From Pelagibacterium sediminicola (lineage in GTDB: Bacteria > Pseudomonadota > Alphaproteobacteria > Rhizobiales > Devosiaceae): DNA of 64,000 bases. Below are positions 9,036-20,176 of the stretch, in pieces; position 1 is the stretch's first letter; every line of letters starts with the position of its first letter. The notes under the pieces were generated by a model that was not told the origin of the DNA, made no database searches, and saw only the letters and a program-made list of their open reading frames with translations. A program made the translations under genes and the position numbers. Where the stretch lies: contig NZ_QMEL01000004.1 of NCBI RefSeq assembly GCF_003390885.1, positions 186,001-250,000 of the forward strand, read 5' to 3'.

Positions 9036-9149
9036 GAGCGTTTCAGGTTTTGATGAACCGACCTGCCCTGCCACCATTGGAGTGCGGATCGCGACGGTTT
9101 CCGGGAACAGGTCCCGGAATGACATTGGCGGCTCTGGCCGATGCCCGCC
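9036..9149 (+). repeat. Dispersed intergenic repeat family B, copy 1
   Basis: About 115 bp in the gap between the RND operon and livM. It aligns by eye with the reverse complements of 36989-37101 and 44494-44612. Shared blocks include CGTTTCAGG, CTTGATG-like and GGAATGACATTGGCGG motifs around an inverted GGTTTCCGGGAA/TCCCGGAA core. Nothing else is visible in 9017-9234. Confidence 0.6.
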
Positions 9150-9234
9150 GATCACCCCCAAATTTATTCCCGGGGTCCGGACCAAGCCCGCCGCAATCGC
9201 GGAAGCATCGGCCAGGCCGTCATAAGCAGCCCGC

Positions 9235-10215
9235 TCACATCGGTTTTTTCAGCCACCGCCCGATAACGCCTAGCACCCCCTCGCGGAACAGGAGCACCGC
9301 GATGACGAAAATCGTGCCTTGCAACACCGTCACCCACGCGCCGAACCCGGCGAAATAGTTCTGCATGGTGACGATTACCGCCGCGCCCACGATGGGTCCG
9401 AACACCGTGTGCATTCCCCCGATCAGCGCCATCAGAACCACCTCTCCCGACATGGTCCAGTGCACGTCGGTGAGCGAAGCGAGCTGGAACACCAGCGCCT
9501 TTGTCGCGCCCGCCGTTCCCGCGAGCGCCGCCGACATGACGAACACTGCGAGCTTGTAGCGGTTGACTTGATAGCCCAGCGATATCGAGCGCGGTTCGTT
9601 CTCGCGGATGGCTTTCAGCACCTGCCCGAAGGGTGAATGGATGATGCGGTAAAGGATCAGCAGCCCGCCAAAGACGATGGCGAGGACGAAGAAGTAGAAC
9701 ACGCGGTCCTGGGCGATATCGAAGATACCGAACAGCATGTTGCGCGGCACCGCCTGAATGCCGTCCTCGCCGCCGGTAAACGGGGCCTGCAAGGCAAAAA
9801 AGAACACCATCTGCGCAAAGGCCAGCGTCACCATGGCGAAATAGATACCCTGCCGCCGGATGGCGAGAAGGCCGATCACCAGCCCGAGCAGCGCCGCCGA
9901 TCCGGTGCCGAGCAGGACCGAGAGTTCGGGTGTGACCCCCCACGCCTTGGCCGCGTGTGCCGAGACATAGGCCGCGCCGCCGAAATAGGCCGCGTGTCCG
10001 AAGCTCAGCAGCCCTCCATAGCCGAGCAGCAGGTTGAAGGCGCACGCAAACAGCGCAAAGCAAAGCACCTTCATAAGGAACACCGGATAAAGAAAGAACG
10101 GTGCGACGAGGAAGAACATCAACAGGCCGGCGAAAATGACGAGGTGATGGCGCGGCATCCCCATCGATCTTTCACCTGTGGCCGTCCCCGTGCGTTCGAG
10201 TGTCTGGTCGGTCAT
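9235..10215 (-). CDS. livM: Branched-chain-type ABC transporter permease LivM
   Basis: A 326-residue inner-membrane permease of the HAAT (LivHM) family. Multiple hydrophobic helices are present, with the family-specific GYGGLLSFGHAAYFGGAAYV segment and the EAA-like cytoplasmic stretch SPFGQVLKAIRENEPRSISLGY that contacts the ATPase. GGAGG precedes the ATG. It is the last gene of the bdhA-liv operon, one base after livH. Substrate is set by the binding protein, and the operon context suggests a hydroxy acid or short acid rather than leucine. Confidence 0.9.
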   Translation of the reverse strand: MTDQTLERTGTATGERSMGMPRHHLVIFAGLLMFFLVAPFFLYPVFLMKVLCFALFACAFNLLLGYGGLLSFGHAAYFGGAAYVSAHAAKAWGVTPELSVLLGTGSAALLGLVIGLLAIRRQGIYFAMVTLAFAQMVFFFALQAPFTGGEDGIQAVPRNMLFGIFDIAQDRVFYFFVLAIVFGGLLILYRIIHSPFGQVLKAIRENEPRSISLGYQVNRYKLAVFVMSAALAGTAGATKALVFQLASLTDVHWTMSGEVVLMALIGGMHTVFGPIVGAAVIVTMQNYFAGFGAWVTVLQGTIFVIAVLLFREGVLGVIGRWLKKPM

Positions 10216-10216
10216 T

Positions 10217-11104
10217 TTACGCAGTCCTCCCGAACAGCCCGGCGGGTTTGACCATCAGGACGATGGCCATGATGACAAAGATCACGACAGCGGACCCCTC
10301 GGGATAGAACACCTTGGTCAGCCCCTCGATCAGCCCCAGCCCGAAGCCGGTGAGGATGGCGCCGAGGATCGAACCCATGCCGCCGATGACGACGACCGCG
10401 AAGACCACGATGATGAGATCGGCGCCCATATTGGGATTGACCGAATAGATGGGCGCGGCAAGCACACCCGCGAACGCCGCCAGCGCCACGCCGAACCCAT
10501 AGGTGAGCGTAATGAGACGCGGCACATTGATCCCGAAGGCGCCCACCATGGTGGGGTTCTCGGTCGCGGCGCGCAAATAGGCCCCCAGCCGCGTCTTTTC
10601 GATCATGAACCACGTCCCGAAACAGACGATCACCGAGGCGACCACCACCCAGGCGCGATAATTGGGAAGGAACATGAAGCCCAGATTCTGTCCGCCCTGA
10701 AATTCTGTGGGGATCGTATAGGGCAGCCCGGAAATACCGTAGCTGTTGCGGAACAGGCCCTGAATGATGAGCGCCAGCCCGAAGGTGAGCAGAAGGCCGT
10801 AAAGATGGTCGAGATGGTAGAGCCGCGCGATCATCAGCCGCTCGATCACAATACCCGCCGCCCCCACAAGAAGGGGCGAAAGAACGAGCGCCCCCCAATA
10901 GGGAATGCCCAGATAGGTGAGCAGCATCCACGCAACGAACGCGCCGGCCATATACTGGGCGCCATGTGCGAAATTGATGATGTTGAGCAGCCCGAAGATA
11001 ACGGCGAGCCCCAAGCTGAGCATGGCATAGAACGAGCCATTGATCAGCCCGAGCAGCAATTGGCCAAATAGCGCCTGCGGCGCGATGCCGAGAAGTTCAA
11101 ACAT
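10217..11104 (-). CDS. livH: Branched-chain-type ABC transporter permease LivH
   Basis: A 295-residue LivH-type permease with the N-terminal LLLGLINGSFYAMLSLGLAV helix. It also has the conserved NIINFAHGAQYMAGAFVAW motif and the coupling region KTRLGAYLRAATENPTMVGA. It pairs with LivM to form the membrane channel. It is separated from the upstream binding-protein gene by 70 nt that hold a strong hairpin, so its expression may be lower than that of the binding protein. Confidence 0.9.
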   Translation of the reverse strand: MFELLGIAPQALFGQLLLGLINGSFYAMLSLGLAVIFGLLNIINFAHGAQYMAGAFVAWMLLTYLGIPYWGALVLSPLLVGAAGIVIERLMIARLYHLDHLYGLLLTFGLALIIQGLFRNSYGISGLPYTIPTEFQGGQNLGFMFLPNYRAWVVVASVIVCFGTWFMIEKTRLGAYLRAATENPTMVGAFGINVPRLITLTYGFGVALAAFAGVLAAPIYSVNPNMGADLIIVVFAVVVIGGMGSILGAILTGFGLGLIEGLTKVFYPEGSAVVIFVIMAIVLMVKPAGLFGRTA

Positions 11105-11130
11105 GAGACTGCCCCGTCATGGTTAAGGCC

Positions 11131-11154
11131 GGGGACGCGCGATGGCACGTCCCC
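11131..11154 (-). other. Intergenic hairpin between binding-protein gene and livH
   Basis: GGGGACG...CGTCCCC forms a seven-base perfect stem just after the binding-protein stop, without a T-run. Hairpins at this place in ABC operons often protect the upstream message from 3' exonucleases and give an excess of binding protein. Confidence 0.5.
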
Positions 11155-11174
11155 GATTCTTTCAGCGTTTCGGT

Positions 11175-12368
11175 CTACTGGACCAGTTCGCAGCCGCCAT
11201 CGGCAAGCGGGCGGAAAGCGCTGTCGGCCGGGATGGTCGCCACCAGCTCGTAGTAGTCCCACTCACCGGTCGATTCCTCGGGCGACTTGACGCGGAACAG
11301 GTACATGTCGTGCACCTTGCGCCCGTCGGCACGCACCTCGCCCTCGCCGAACAGCGGGTCGGAGGTAGGCGTTGCCTTCATTTCGGCCATGACGGTGTCC
11401 GCATCCGTGCTCTGGGTCGCTTCGATCGCCTTGAGGTAGTGCAGCACCCCAGCATAAACGCCCGCCTGCACCATGGTGGGTTTTGCGTTGCGCCGCTCCT
11501 GGAAGCGCGCCGACCATTCGCGGGTCTCGTCATTGAGGTCCCAGTAGAAGCTCTCGGTCAGCACCAATCCCTGCGCAGTCTGGAGGCCCAGCGCATCAAC
11601 GTCGGTAATGAAGATGAGCAGACCGGCGAGCGCCTGCCCGCCCTGGGTGATGCCGAATTCGGCCGCCTGCTTGATGGCGTTGACGGTATCACCGCCGGCA
11701 TTGGCCAGCCCGATCACCTTGGCGCCCGAAGCCTGGGCCTGCAACAGGAAGGACGAGAAGTCCTGTCCGGGGAAGGGATGGCGCACCGTGCCCAGCACTT
11801 CACCACCCATCGCCTCGACAACGGCCATCGTGTCACGCTCCAGCGCGTGGCCGAAGGCGTAGTCGGCGGTCAGGAAATACCAGGTATCGGCACCGGTCTG
11901 CACCATCGCCGAGCCCGTGCCGTTGGCCAGCGCCCAGGTATCGTAGGTCCAGTGGACGGTATTGGGCGAGCACTGCGTTCCCGTTATCTCCGAGGCAGCC
12001 GCACCCGAGTTGATGAAGATCTTGTCCTTTTCACGGGTGATCTCATGAACGGCGAGCGCCGCCGAGGAGGTGGGCACGTCGAAGATCGCGTCGACCCCGT
12101 CCTGATCGTACCACTGGCGGGCGATGGTCGAGGCCACGTCCGGCTTGTTCTGGTGGTCGGCGGAGACGATCTCGACATTGATGCCCTTTTCGGCAGCCCC
12201 GAAATCCTCGATCGCCATCTGCGCGGCGATCACCGACCCTTCGCCCGAAAGGTCTGCGTAAACGCCGGAACGGTCATTGAGCACGCCGATCTTGACATCG
12301 ATGGCCATCACGGGCCCCGCCATGATCAGCCCCAGGGCCGTTGCGGTGATTAAAGTCTTCAGTTTCAC
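11175..12368 (-). CDS. ABC transporter periplasmic substrate-binding protein, LivK-like
   Basis: A 397-residue type I periplasmic binding protein. A Sec signal peptide (MKLKTLITATALGLIMAGPVMA) is followed by IDVKIGVLNDRSGVYADLSG, the usual opening of the LivK/amide/urea-type fold. Two lobes are recognisable (AAQMAIEDFG, and later YFLTADYAFGHALERD). The start is GTG at 12368 with GGGAGGA upstream, the strongest ribosome binding site in the operon. It captures the substrate for LivHMGF. The ligand is not known from sequence. Co-transcription with bdhA suggests 3-hydroxybutyrate or a related acid. Confidence 0.88.
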   Translation of the reverse strand: MKLKTLITATALGLIMAGPVMAIDVKIGVLNDRSGVYADLSGEGSVIAAQMAIEDFGAAEKGINVEIVSADHQNKPDVASTIARQWYDQDGVDAIFDVPTSSAALAVHEITREKDKIFINSGAAASEITGTQCSPNTVHWTYDTWALANGTGSAMVQTGADTWYFLTADYAFGHALERDTMAVVEAMGGEVLGTVRHPFPGQDFSSFLLQAQASGAKVIGLANAGGDTVNAIKQAAEFGITQGGQALAGLLIFITDVDALGLQTAQGLVLTESFYWDLNDETREWSARFQERRNAKPTMVQAGVYAGVLHYLKAIEATQSTDADTVMAEMKATPTSDPLFGEGEVRADGRKVHDMYLFRVKSPEESTGEWDYYELVATIPADSAFRPLADGGCELVQ

Positions 12369-12401
12369 TTTGGTATCCTCCCTTTAAGTGAAGCCCTTGC
12401 A

Positions 12402-13122
<721 letters not shown>

Positions 13123-13130
<8 letters not shown>

Positions 13131-13881
13131 GACCGGCTCCGATATAGGCATCGATGACACGCTGGTCCTTTGAGACGGTTTCGTAATCGCCCTCGGCGAG
13201 CACCTGCCCGCGCGCCAGCACCGTGATGGTGTCCGAAAGATTGGCGACGACCGAGAGGTTATGCTCGACCATAAGGATCGTGCGGTTGGCGGAAATCCGC
13301 CGGATCAGTGCCGAGATGCGCTCGACGTCTTCCTGCGCCATCCCGGCCATGGGCTCATCAAGCAGCAGCATTTCGGGTTCGAGCGCCAGCGTCGTCGCGA
13401 TTTCGAGCGCCCGCTTGCGGCCATAGGAGAGCTCCCCCGCCGTCTCGTCCACAAAATCGCTCAATCCCACCTCCTCGATGCGGCGCAGCGCCTCGTCGTC
13501 GAACTGGTTGAGCACCGTCTGGCTGCGCCAGAAGTCGAAATTGTCGCCACGCCGTCTTTGCAGCGCGACACGCACGTTCTCGAGCACCGTGAGGCGCGGA
13601 AAGACCGCCGAAATCTGGAACGAGCGCACCATGCCCAGCCGCGCGATGTCGGAGGCGGCCATACTGGTGATATCCCGGCCATTGAGCGTTATGGTGCCAG
13701 CACTGGGCTGCAGGAACTTGGTGAGCAGGTTAAAGCACGTCGTCTTGCCCGCCCCGTTCGGCCCGATCATGGCGTGGATCGATCCGCGCCGCACATCGAG
13801 ATCGACATCCTTGACCGCGATGAGCCCGGCGAACCGCTTGCTCAGGCCGCGGGCTGAAAGAATTATGTCGGCTTGCGTCAT
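13123..13881 (-). CDS. livG: ABC transporter ATP-binding protein LivG
   Basis: A 252-residue ATPase with Walker A GPNGAGKTT, the signature ELSYGRKRALEIA, and Walker B LLLDEPMAGM, characteristic of LivG. The ATG at 13881 overlaps the bdhA stop as ATGA, which implies translational coupling. An upstream ATG at 13893 sits too close to the GGAGG. It is the second gene of the operon after bdhA. Confidence 0.9.
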
Positions 13882-14669
13882 TTGGCGGTCCATCCTCCGT
13901 CTATCGAAAGCGCCGCCCCGGTGATTGAGCGCGCCAACTCGCCGGTGAGGTAAAAGGTCATCTCAGCCACTTCCTCGGGCTGCACGAACCGCCGCGTCGG
14001 CTGGGGCGCCAACATCACCTTGCGCACCACCTCCTCCTCGCTCATGCCGTGCACCCGCGCCTGATCGGCCACCTGCGCGGCGACCAGCGGCGTCCACACA
14101 TAACCCGGACAGATGGCATTGCAGGTGATCCCCGCTTCGGCAGTCTCGAGCGCCACCGTGCGCGTCAGCCCCACCACCGCGTGCTTGGTCGCGACATAGG
14201 CCGATTTGAAGGGCGAGGCCCGCATCCCGTGCGCCGACGCAATGTTGACGATGCGCCCCCAGCCGCGCGCCTTCATGCCCGGCAGCGCCGCGCGGATGAT
14301 ATGGAAGGTGCTGTCAAGGCTCACCGCAACGATCCGCGACCAGTCGGCGGGGGGAAGTTCATCGACCGGCGCGACCTTCTGGATACCGGCGTTGTTGACG
14401 ACGATGTCGAGCCGCCCCAGCCGCGCAATCACCTCCTGCGCCAGGCCGTGGCTCGCCTCGCCGTCGGCCAGGTCCGCATGAAGATAAACCGGCGGCACAC
14501 CAGCCTCCGCCCCCACTTCGGTCAGCGCCGCCCCGGCATCGGCCTCGCTTTCCAGCCCGTTGACGACAACCTTATAACCGCCCCTTGCCAGCCGGCGCGC
14601 AATGGCCAGCCCGATCCCCGAAGTCGATCCCGTTACGAGCGCAACTTTATTCTCGACGTCCTCCGACAC
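13878..14669 (-). CDS. bdhA: 3-hydroxybutyrate dehydrogenase
   Basis: A 263-residue short-chain dehydrogenase that should interconvert 3-hydroxybutyrate and acetoacetate with NAD. It has the cofactor motif TGSTSGIG, NNAGIQ, the catalytic S (NIASAHG) and Y-x3-K (YVATKHA). It also has the late segment LAPQPTRRFVQPEEVA, which is typical of BdhA. The start is GTG at 14669 with GGAGA about six bases upstream. It is the first gene of the operon, 60 nt after a sigma54-like promoter. The pairing with a Liv-type importer suggests uptake and oxidation of hydroxybutyrate-like compounds. Confidence 0.9.
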   Translation of the reverse strand: MSEDVENKVALVTGSTSGIGLAIARRLARGGYKVVVNGLESEADAGAALTEVGAEAGVPPVYLHADLADGEASHGLAQEVIARLGRLDIVVNNAGIQKVAPVDELPPADWSRIVAVSLDSTFHIIRAALPGMKARGWGRIVNIASAHGMRASPFKSAYVATKHAVVGLTRTVALETAEAGITCNAICPGYVWTPLVAAQVADQARVHGMSEEEVVRKVMLAPQPTRRFVQPEEVAEMTFYLTGELARSITGAALSIDGGWTAK

Positions 14670-14729
14670 CGCGTCTCCATCCCTTTATACGTCAGCACCT
14701 TGCGCGCCGATTATTGTTGGAGACACCGT

Positions 14730-14746
14730 ATCAAGATGCGTGCCAA
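14730..14746 (-). promoter_or_regulatory. Candidate sigma54 promoter of the bdhA-liv operon
   Basis: On the minus strand TTGGCACG-CATC-TTGAT matches the sigma54 consensus YTGGCACG-N4-TTGCW except for A in place of C at the -12 GC. The predicted RNA start near 14719 would give a leader of about 50 nt before the bdhA GTG. Two inverted repeats lie 85-140 nt upstream. Confidence 0.65.
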
Positions 14747-14831
14747 TGTACGGCGGAAGCGGGAATATGGAGATTTTTCAATGGGATGATAAAAAAGGGC
14801 TAATAAGCACGCTCAAACTGCGTCAACCCAA

Positions 14832-14847
14832 GTCCGGAAATCTGGAC
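14832..14847. promoter_or_regulatory. Upstream activator site 1 (inverted repeat)
   Basis: GTCCGGAAATCTGGAC is an imperfect 16-bp palindrome of the same type as the one 22 bp away (centre to centre, two helical turns). A pair on one helix face at about -120 and -142 is the usual layout for a Fis-type sigma54 activator. Confidence 0.65.
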
Positions 14848-14853
14848 ATATAC

Positions 14854-14869
14854 GTCCGCAATTCCGGAC
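14854..14869. promoter_or_regulatory. Upstream activator site 2 (inverted repeat)
   Basis: GTCCGCAATTCCGGAC shares the pattern GTCCGNAATTNCGGAC with its partner and lies between the activator gene stop and the sigma54 promoter. The likely ligand is the activator encoded at 14930-16345. Confidence 0.68.
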
Positions 14870-14929
14870 GAAAGCCTCGGCCCAGTCGCTCCCTTCCCTC
14901 AGCAGGATCGAAAGGTCGAACGTCCCTTC

Positions 14930-16345
14930 CTACCCGCCCAGATCGTACCGCCTGAGCTTTTCATAGAACTGGCTGCGCGATACGCCCAAAAGGCGCGCTG
15001 CCTCGGTCTTTTGCCCTTCGGTTTTCCGCAGCGCATCGAGAATGGCTTCGCGTTCGGCACGCGCCAGCGTTTCGGCGAGGTGGCCGGTTTCGGGGATGGA
15101 TCGGGGCGCGGCGTTGACGAGTTTGGGCATGGCCCGCGCGATAACGCCCACATCCAGCACCTCGTCGGGCGCCATGGCGGCAGCGCGTTCGAGCACGTTG
15201 CGCAGTTCGCGTACATTGCCCGGCCAGTCGTACCGCTGCAAAAGCCGCACCGCGTCCGGCTCGATGATCCAGCCGCGCATGTCTCCGGCGCGCGGAATAT
15301 CCTCGAGCAGCCTTTCGCAGATCACCTCGATATCCTCGGCCCGCTCTCGCAAGGGCGGCACGGCGATGGTCAGCACGGCGATGCGATAGTAAAGATCGGC
15401 CCGGAACGTCCGCGCCGCCATCAACGCTTCGAGGTCCTGCGAAGTGGCCGCAATGATCCGCACGTCGACCTTCTTGAGCGCGTTGGACCCCAGCGCCTCG
15501 ATCTCGCCTTCCTGCAACACGCGCAGGAATTTGGCCTGGATCGAAAGCGGCATATCCCCTATTTCGTCGAGAAACAGCGTGCCTCCATGGGCCAGCTCGA
15601 ACTTGCCCTTACGCGGCTTTTTCTCCGCGCCCGTATAGGCGCCCGGCGCGACACCGAAAAATTCGGATTCCAGCAGCGCCTCGGGAATCGCCGCCATATT
15701 AACGGCCACGAACGGCCCGTCGGCGCGGTCGGACGCCTGATGGATGGCATGGGCCAGGAGTTCCTTGCCCGTTCCCGTCTCGCCCAGCAACAGCGCCGGC
15801 CCGTCGCGCAGCGCAAAACGGCGAATCTGGCTCTTGAGTTCGGCGACCTTGTCGCTCACGCCCACGAAATTGGAGAGCGAATATTTGGTCCGGCGCTGCC
15901 TGTCGAGCGCCGCCTGCGCGCGCGAGAGCTGCTTTTGCAGCGTCTCGACCTTTTTCATGATCGGTTCGAGATAATCGACATTGTCGTAAAAGACGAACCC
16001 GATGGCCCCCTGCACCACCCCCTGATCGTCCTTGAGCGGAATGCGGCAGACGACGAGCTGACGTTCGGCGATACGCATGATGTCAAGCAGGATCGGGCGT
16101 CCCGTCTCCACCACCTTGCGCAGCATGGAATTGGGCAGCGTATCCTCGACCGGGCGGCCGAGCGGCTCGAAATCATCGGGCATTCCGAGCAACTTGCGAT
16201 AGCGCGCATCGATCCAGGTGATGCGCGCCTGCGCATCCACCATGATCGCGCCCTCGAAATATTCGCGCAACAACTCGAACACCCCCATCGCCGCGTTGAC
16301 CAGCGCGGGCGGCGTCGTGCCGATGGGTTGTATCTTTTCGGCCAA
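14930..16345 (-). CDS. Sigma54-dependent activator (PAS - AAA+ - Fis HTH)
   Basis: A 471-residue enhancer-binding protein. An N-terminal PAS-like sensor (YFEGAIMVDAQARITWIDAR) is followed by a short coiled linker and an AAA+ domain. The AAA+ domain has Walker A GETGTGKE near residue 188 and Walker B GGTLFLDEIGD. The C-terminal Fis-type HTH includes TEAARLLGVSRSQFYEKL. The sigma54-contact loop reads GAYTGA instead of GAFTGA. I chose the TTG at 16345 because AGGGGA precedes it; a TTG at 16381 is also in frame. It lies immediately upstream of the bdhA operon control region, so that operon is its likely target. The PAS ligand is unknown. Confidence 0.88.
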   Translation of the reverse strand: MAEKIQPIGTTPPALVNAAMGVFELLREYFEGAIMVDAQARITWIDARYRKLLGMPDDFEPLGRPVEDTLPNSMLRKVVETGRPILLDIMRIAERQLVVCRIPLKDDQGVVQGAIGFVFYDNVDYLEPIMKKVETLQKQLSRAQAALDRQRRTKYSLSNFVGVSDKVAELKSQIRRFALRDGPALLLGETGTGKELLAHAIHQASDRADGPFVAVNMAAIPEALLESEFFGVAPGAYTGAEKKPRKGKFELAHGGTLFLDEIGDMPLSIQAKFLRVLQEGEIEALGSNALKKVDVRIIAATSQDLEALMAARTFRADLYYRIAVLTIAVPPLRERAEDIEVICERLLEDIPRAGDMRGWIIEPDAVRLLQRYDWPGNVRELRNVLERAAAMAPDEVLDVGVIARAMPKLVNAAPRSIPETGHLAETLARAEREAILDALRKTEGQKTEAARLLGVSRSQFYEKLRRYDLGG

Positions 16346-16599
16346 GAGCGGTCCCCTTGCCCAGCATATCCGGGCCGGCAAAGTCTAGTCTCCCGCCCGC
16401 CGTCCCGCAACCGCGTCATCCTGCGCGCTGGCCCCGCCCGTTGGGCCCGGAAATGGCCTCGATGCCCCTGCGGCTCCCATCTCGCCTGTGGTCCTTCCGG
16501 CTCCCGCACGCACACCCTATTCCAAAACCCACCGTCATGGCCTACATACGGGGCCAATCCCGCAAGCGGCAACCAGATCACAACGAGGCTTTCAGCTTT

Positions 16600-18255
<1,656 letters not shown>

Positions 18256-18279
18256 TCAAAGCTTGCTGCTATAGCCGAG

Positions 18280-18308
18280 GGGACCGGACTTATGCCCGGT
18301 CCCTTTTT
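18280..18308 (+). terminator. Rho-independent terminator after ettA
   Basis: GGGACCGG...CCGGTCCC forms an eight-base perfect stem followed by TTTTT. It lies before the alpha/beta hydrolase and shows that the in-frame ATG at 18292 is not that gene's start. Confidence 0.85.
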
Positions 18309-18324
18309 CAGTTCAGAGTTAGTC

Positions 18325-19164
18325 ATGTCAGAGCCGTTCACCCTCGAAATCGACAACGCCTCTTTCGCCGGGGTTGAAGCGGGCGAAGGCATTCCGGTTA
18401 TCTTTCTCCACGCCGGGGTCTGCGACAGCCGCATGTGGGCCACCCAGATGAAGGCAGTGGCAGAAGCCGGATTCTGGGCCGTCGCCTATGACCGGCGCGG
18501 GCACGGAGAGACCAACTCGCCCGACGAGACCTTCTCCCATCTCGAAGATCTCGAAGCCGTGCTCGATGCGCTCGATATCCATGCGGCGGTGTTCGTGGGG
18601 TCCTCGCGCGGCGGGGCGCTGGCCATCGATTTCGCGCTGGCCCACCCCGAGCGAGCGGCCGGTCTCGTGCTCGTCGGCACCTCGATCACCGGCTCCAGAA
18701 AGCCCCTGTTCTCGCCCGATGTCATGCGCGTCGTTCACGCCATGGAGGCCGTGGCCGAAAGCGGCGATGTCGAGGCGATCAACGCCGTCGAGACCCACGC
18801 CTGGCTCGATGGCCCGCTCTCGGAAAGCGGGCGCGTCACCGGTCCGGTGCGCGAGCTGTTCCAGGCCATGAACCGGTCCATTCTCGAAAAGCCGCGCCTC
18901 ACCCGCGAGGAGCCCGCCGACGCGGCCATCGATCTGGTTTCCGGCATCGATACGCCCGTCCTGCTGGTTGCCGGCGATCTTGATTTCCCCCACATCGTCA
19001 ACCGCCACGACGACCTCTCCGAAGACATGGACAACGCCTTCGCCGTCGTCATCGAAGGCACCGCGCACCTGCCCAGCCTCGAACGCCCCGACCTGTTCAA
19101 CCCGTTCCTGCTCGAATTTCTCGTCGCCCTCACCGGCGCGCCGGATAGCGCGGAAAAGCTCTAA
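18325..19164 (+). CDS. Alpha/beta hydrolase
   Basis: A 279-residue alpha/beta-hydrolase-fold enzyme. The oxyanion stretch IPVIFLHAGVCDSRMW and the nucleophile elbow GSSRGG (serine near residue 93) are visible. An acid lies in the VAGDLDFPH segment, and a late histidine sits in IEGTAHLPSLERPD. That completes the Ser-Asp-His triad. The family covers esterases, lactonases and haloperoxidase-like enzymes; the substrate cannot be told. The ATG at 18325 lies after the ettA terminator; its ribosome binding site is weak. Confidence 0.82.
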   Translation: MSEPFTLEIDNASFAGVEAGEGIPVIFLHAGVCDSRMWATQMKAVAEAGFWAVAYDRRGHGETNSPDETFSHLEDLEAVLDALDIHAAVFVGSSRGGALAIDFALAHPERAAGLVLVGTSITGSRKPLFSPDVMRVVHAMEAVAESGDVEAINAVETHAWLDGPLSESGRVTGPVRELFQAMNRSILEKPRLTREEPADAAIDLVSGIDTPVLLVAGDLDFPHIVNRHDDLSEDMDNAFAVVIEGTAHLPSLERPDLFNPFLLEFLVALTGAPDSAEKL

Positions 19165-19237
19165 ACTGGCGCTGGATCGTCCCCGGTTTCGGGCGTAGGG
19201 TGCGGGGATCGTCGACTCCTTGCGTGAAGGCATTTTC

Positions 19238-20176
19238 ATGACATCGCTGGAAGGCGCACCCCTTGTTGCCGGGGCCAATGCGCCACGTCCGTCCCGCCCG
19301 CAAGGCAATGTGCGCATGGGCGTCGTCGCCGCCTTTTCGGTCTATTCGATCTGGGGTTTCCTGCCGCTGTTCTTCAAGCTCCTCGAAGACATCGATCCGG
19401 TTCTGGTCGTTGCCTCGCGGATCGTCTTTTCGCTGTTCCTGGTCGCCATCGTGCTCGCCGCCCGCCGCAAGATGGACGAGGTCGCCGCCGCGTTTCGCGA
19501 TCGCAGGGTGCTGATAACGCTCACCGTCTCCGCCGTGCTCGTCGCAGCCAACTGGCTGGTGTTCATTTGGGCCGTGGCCAATGAAAAAGTCCTCGATGTG
19601 AGCTTTGGCTATTTCATCAATCCCATGGTCAGCGTCCTCATCGGGCTGATCCTTCTGGGCGAGGATCTGTCACCCACCCAATGGGTAGCCGTGTCGCTGG
19701 CGGCGATTGCCGTTGCCATTCAGGTGGTCGGGCTCGGCAGTCTGCCATGGATCGCGATTTTGCTCGCGCTCACTTTCGCCTTTTACGGCTATGTCCGCAA
19801 AACCGTAAACGTCGGCTCGGCTGCGGGACTGATGATCGAAACGATCATCCTCACGCCGCCCGCCCTGCTCTATATCGGCTGGACGATGCTCGCCCCCGCC
19901 CCCCATCCCATGTCCGATCCCTCCATGCTGCTGCTTCTCGCGCTATCGGGGCCCGCCACCGCCGTGCCCCTGATGCTGTTCGCCTTCGCCGCCCGCCAGC
20001 TCCGGCTTTCAACCATCGGCATGTTCCAATACATCGCCCCCTCGATGGGCTTCCTGCTGGCGGTCTTTGCGTTCGGCGAACCGCTGCAACTGCCTCGCCT
20101 TGTGAGCTTCGCGCTGATCTGGATTTCCGTCGCGATCTTCACCGCTGGCTCGCTCCGCACCCGCATCGCGCGCTGA
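19238..20176 (+). CDS. rarD: RarD-type EamA/DMT transporter
   Basis: A 312-residue inner-membrane protein with about ten hydrophobic helices in two EamA repeats. The RarD hallmarks VYSIWGFLPLFFKLL, NWLVFIWAVANEKVLDVSFG and YFINPMVSVLIG are present. RarD proteins are permeases of unknown substrate, named for the chloramphenicol-sensitive phenotype. The ATG at 19238 follows GAAGG; a TTG at 19220 is a weaker alternative. It is tail to tail with glgX with no bases between. Confidence 0.88.
   Translation: MTSLEGAPLVAGANAPRPSRPQGNVRMGVVAAFSVYSIWGFLPLFFKLLEDIDPVLVVASRIVFSLFLVAIVLAARRKMDEVAAAFRDRRVLITLTVSAVLVAANWLVFIWAVANEKVLDVSFGYFINPMVSVLIGLILLGEDLSPTQWVAVSLAAIAVAIQVVGLGSLPWIAILLALTFAFYGYVRKTVNVGSAAGLMIETIILTPPALLYIGWTMLAPAPHPMSDPSMLLLLALSGPATAVPLMLFAFAARQLRLSTIGMFQYIAPSMGFLLAVFAFGEPLQLPRLVSFALIWISVAIFTAGSLRTRIAR

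Noticed and set aside
16345-16599. Extended ettA start upstream of 16600
   Set aside because: The upstream residues are Pro/Arg/Ser-rich and unlike the family; MARQFIYHMHG at 16600 is the recognised EttA start.
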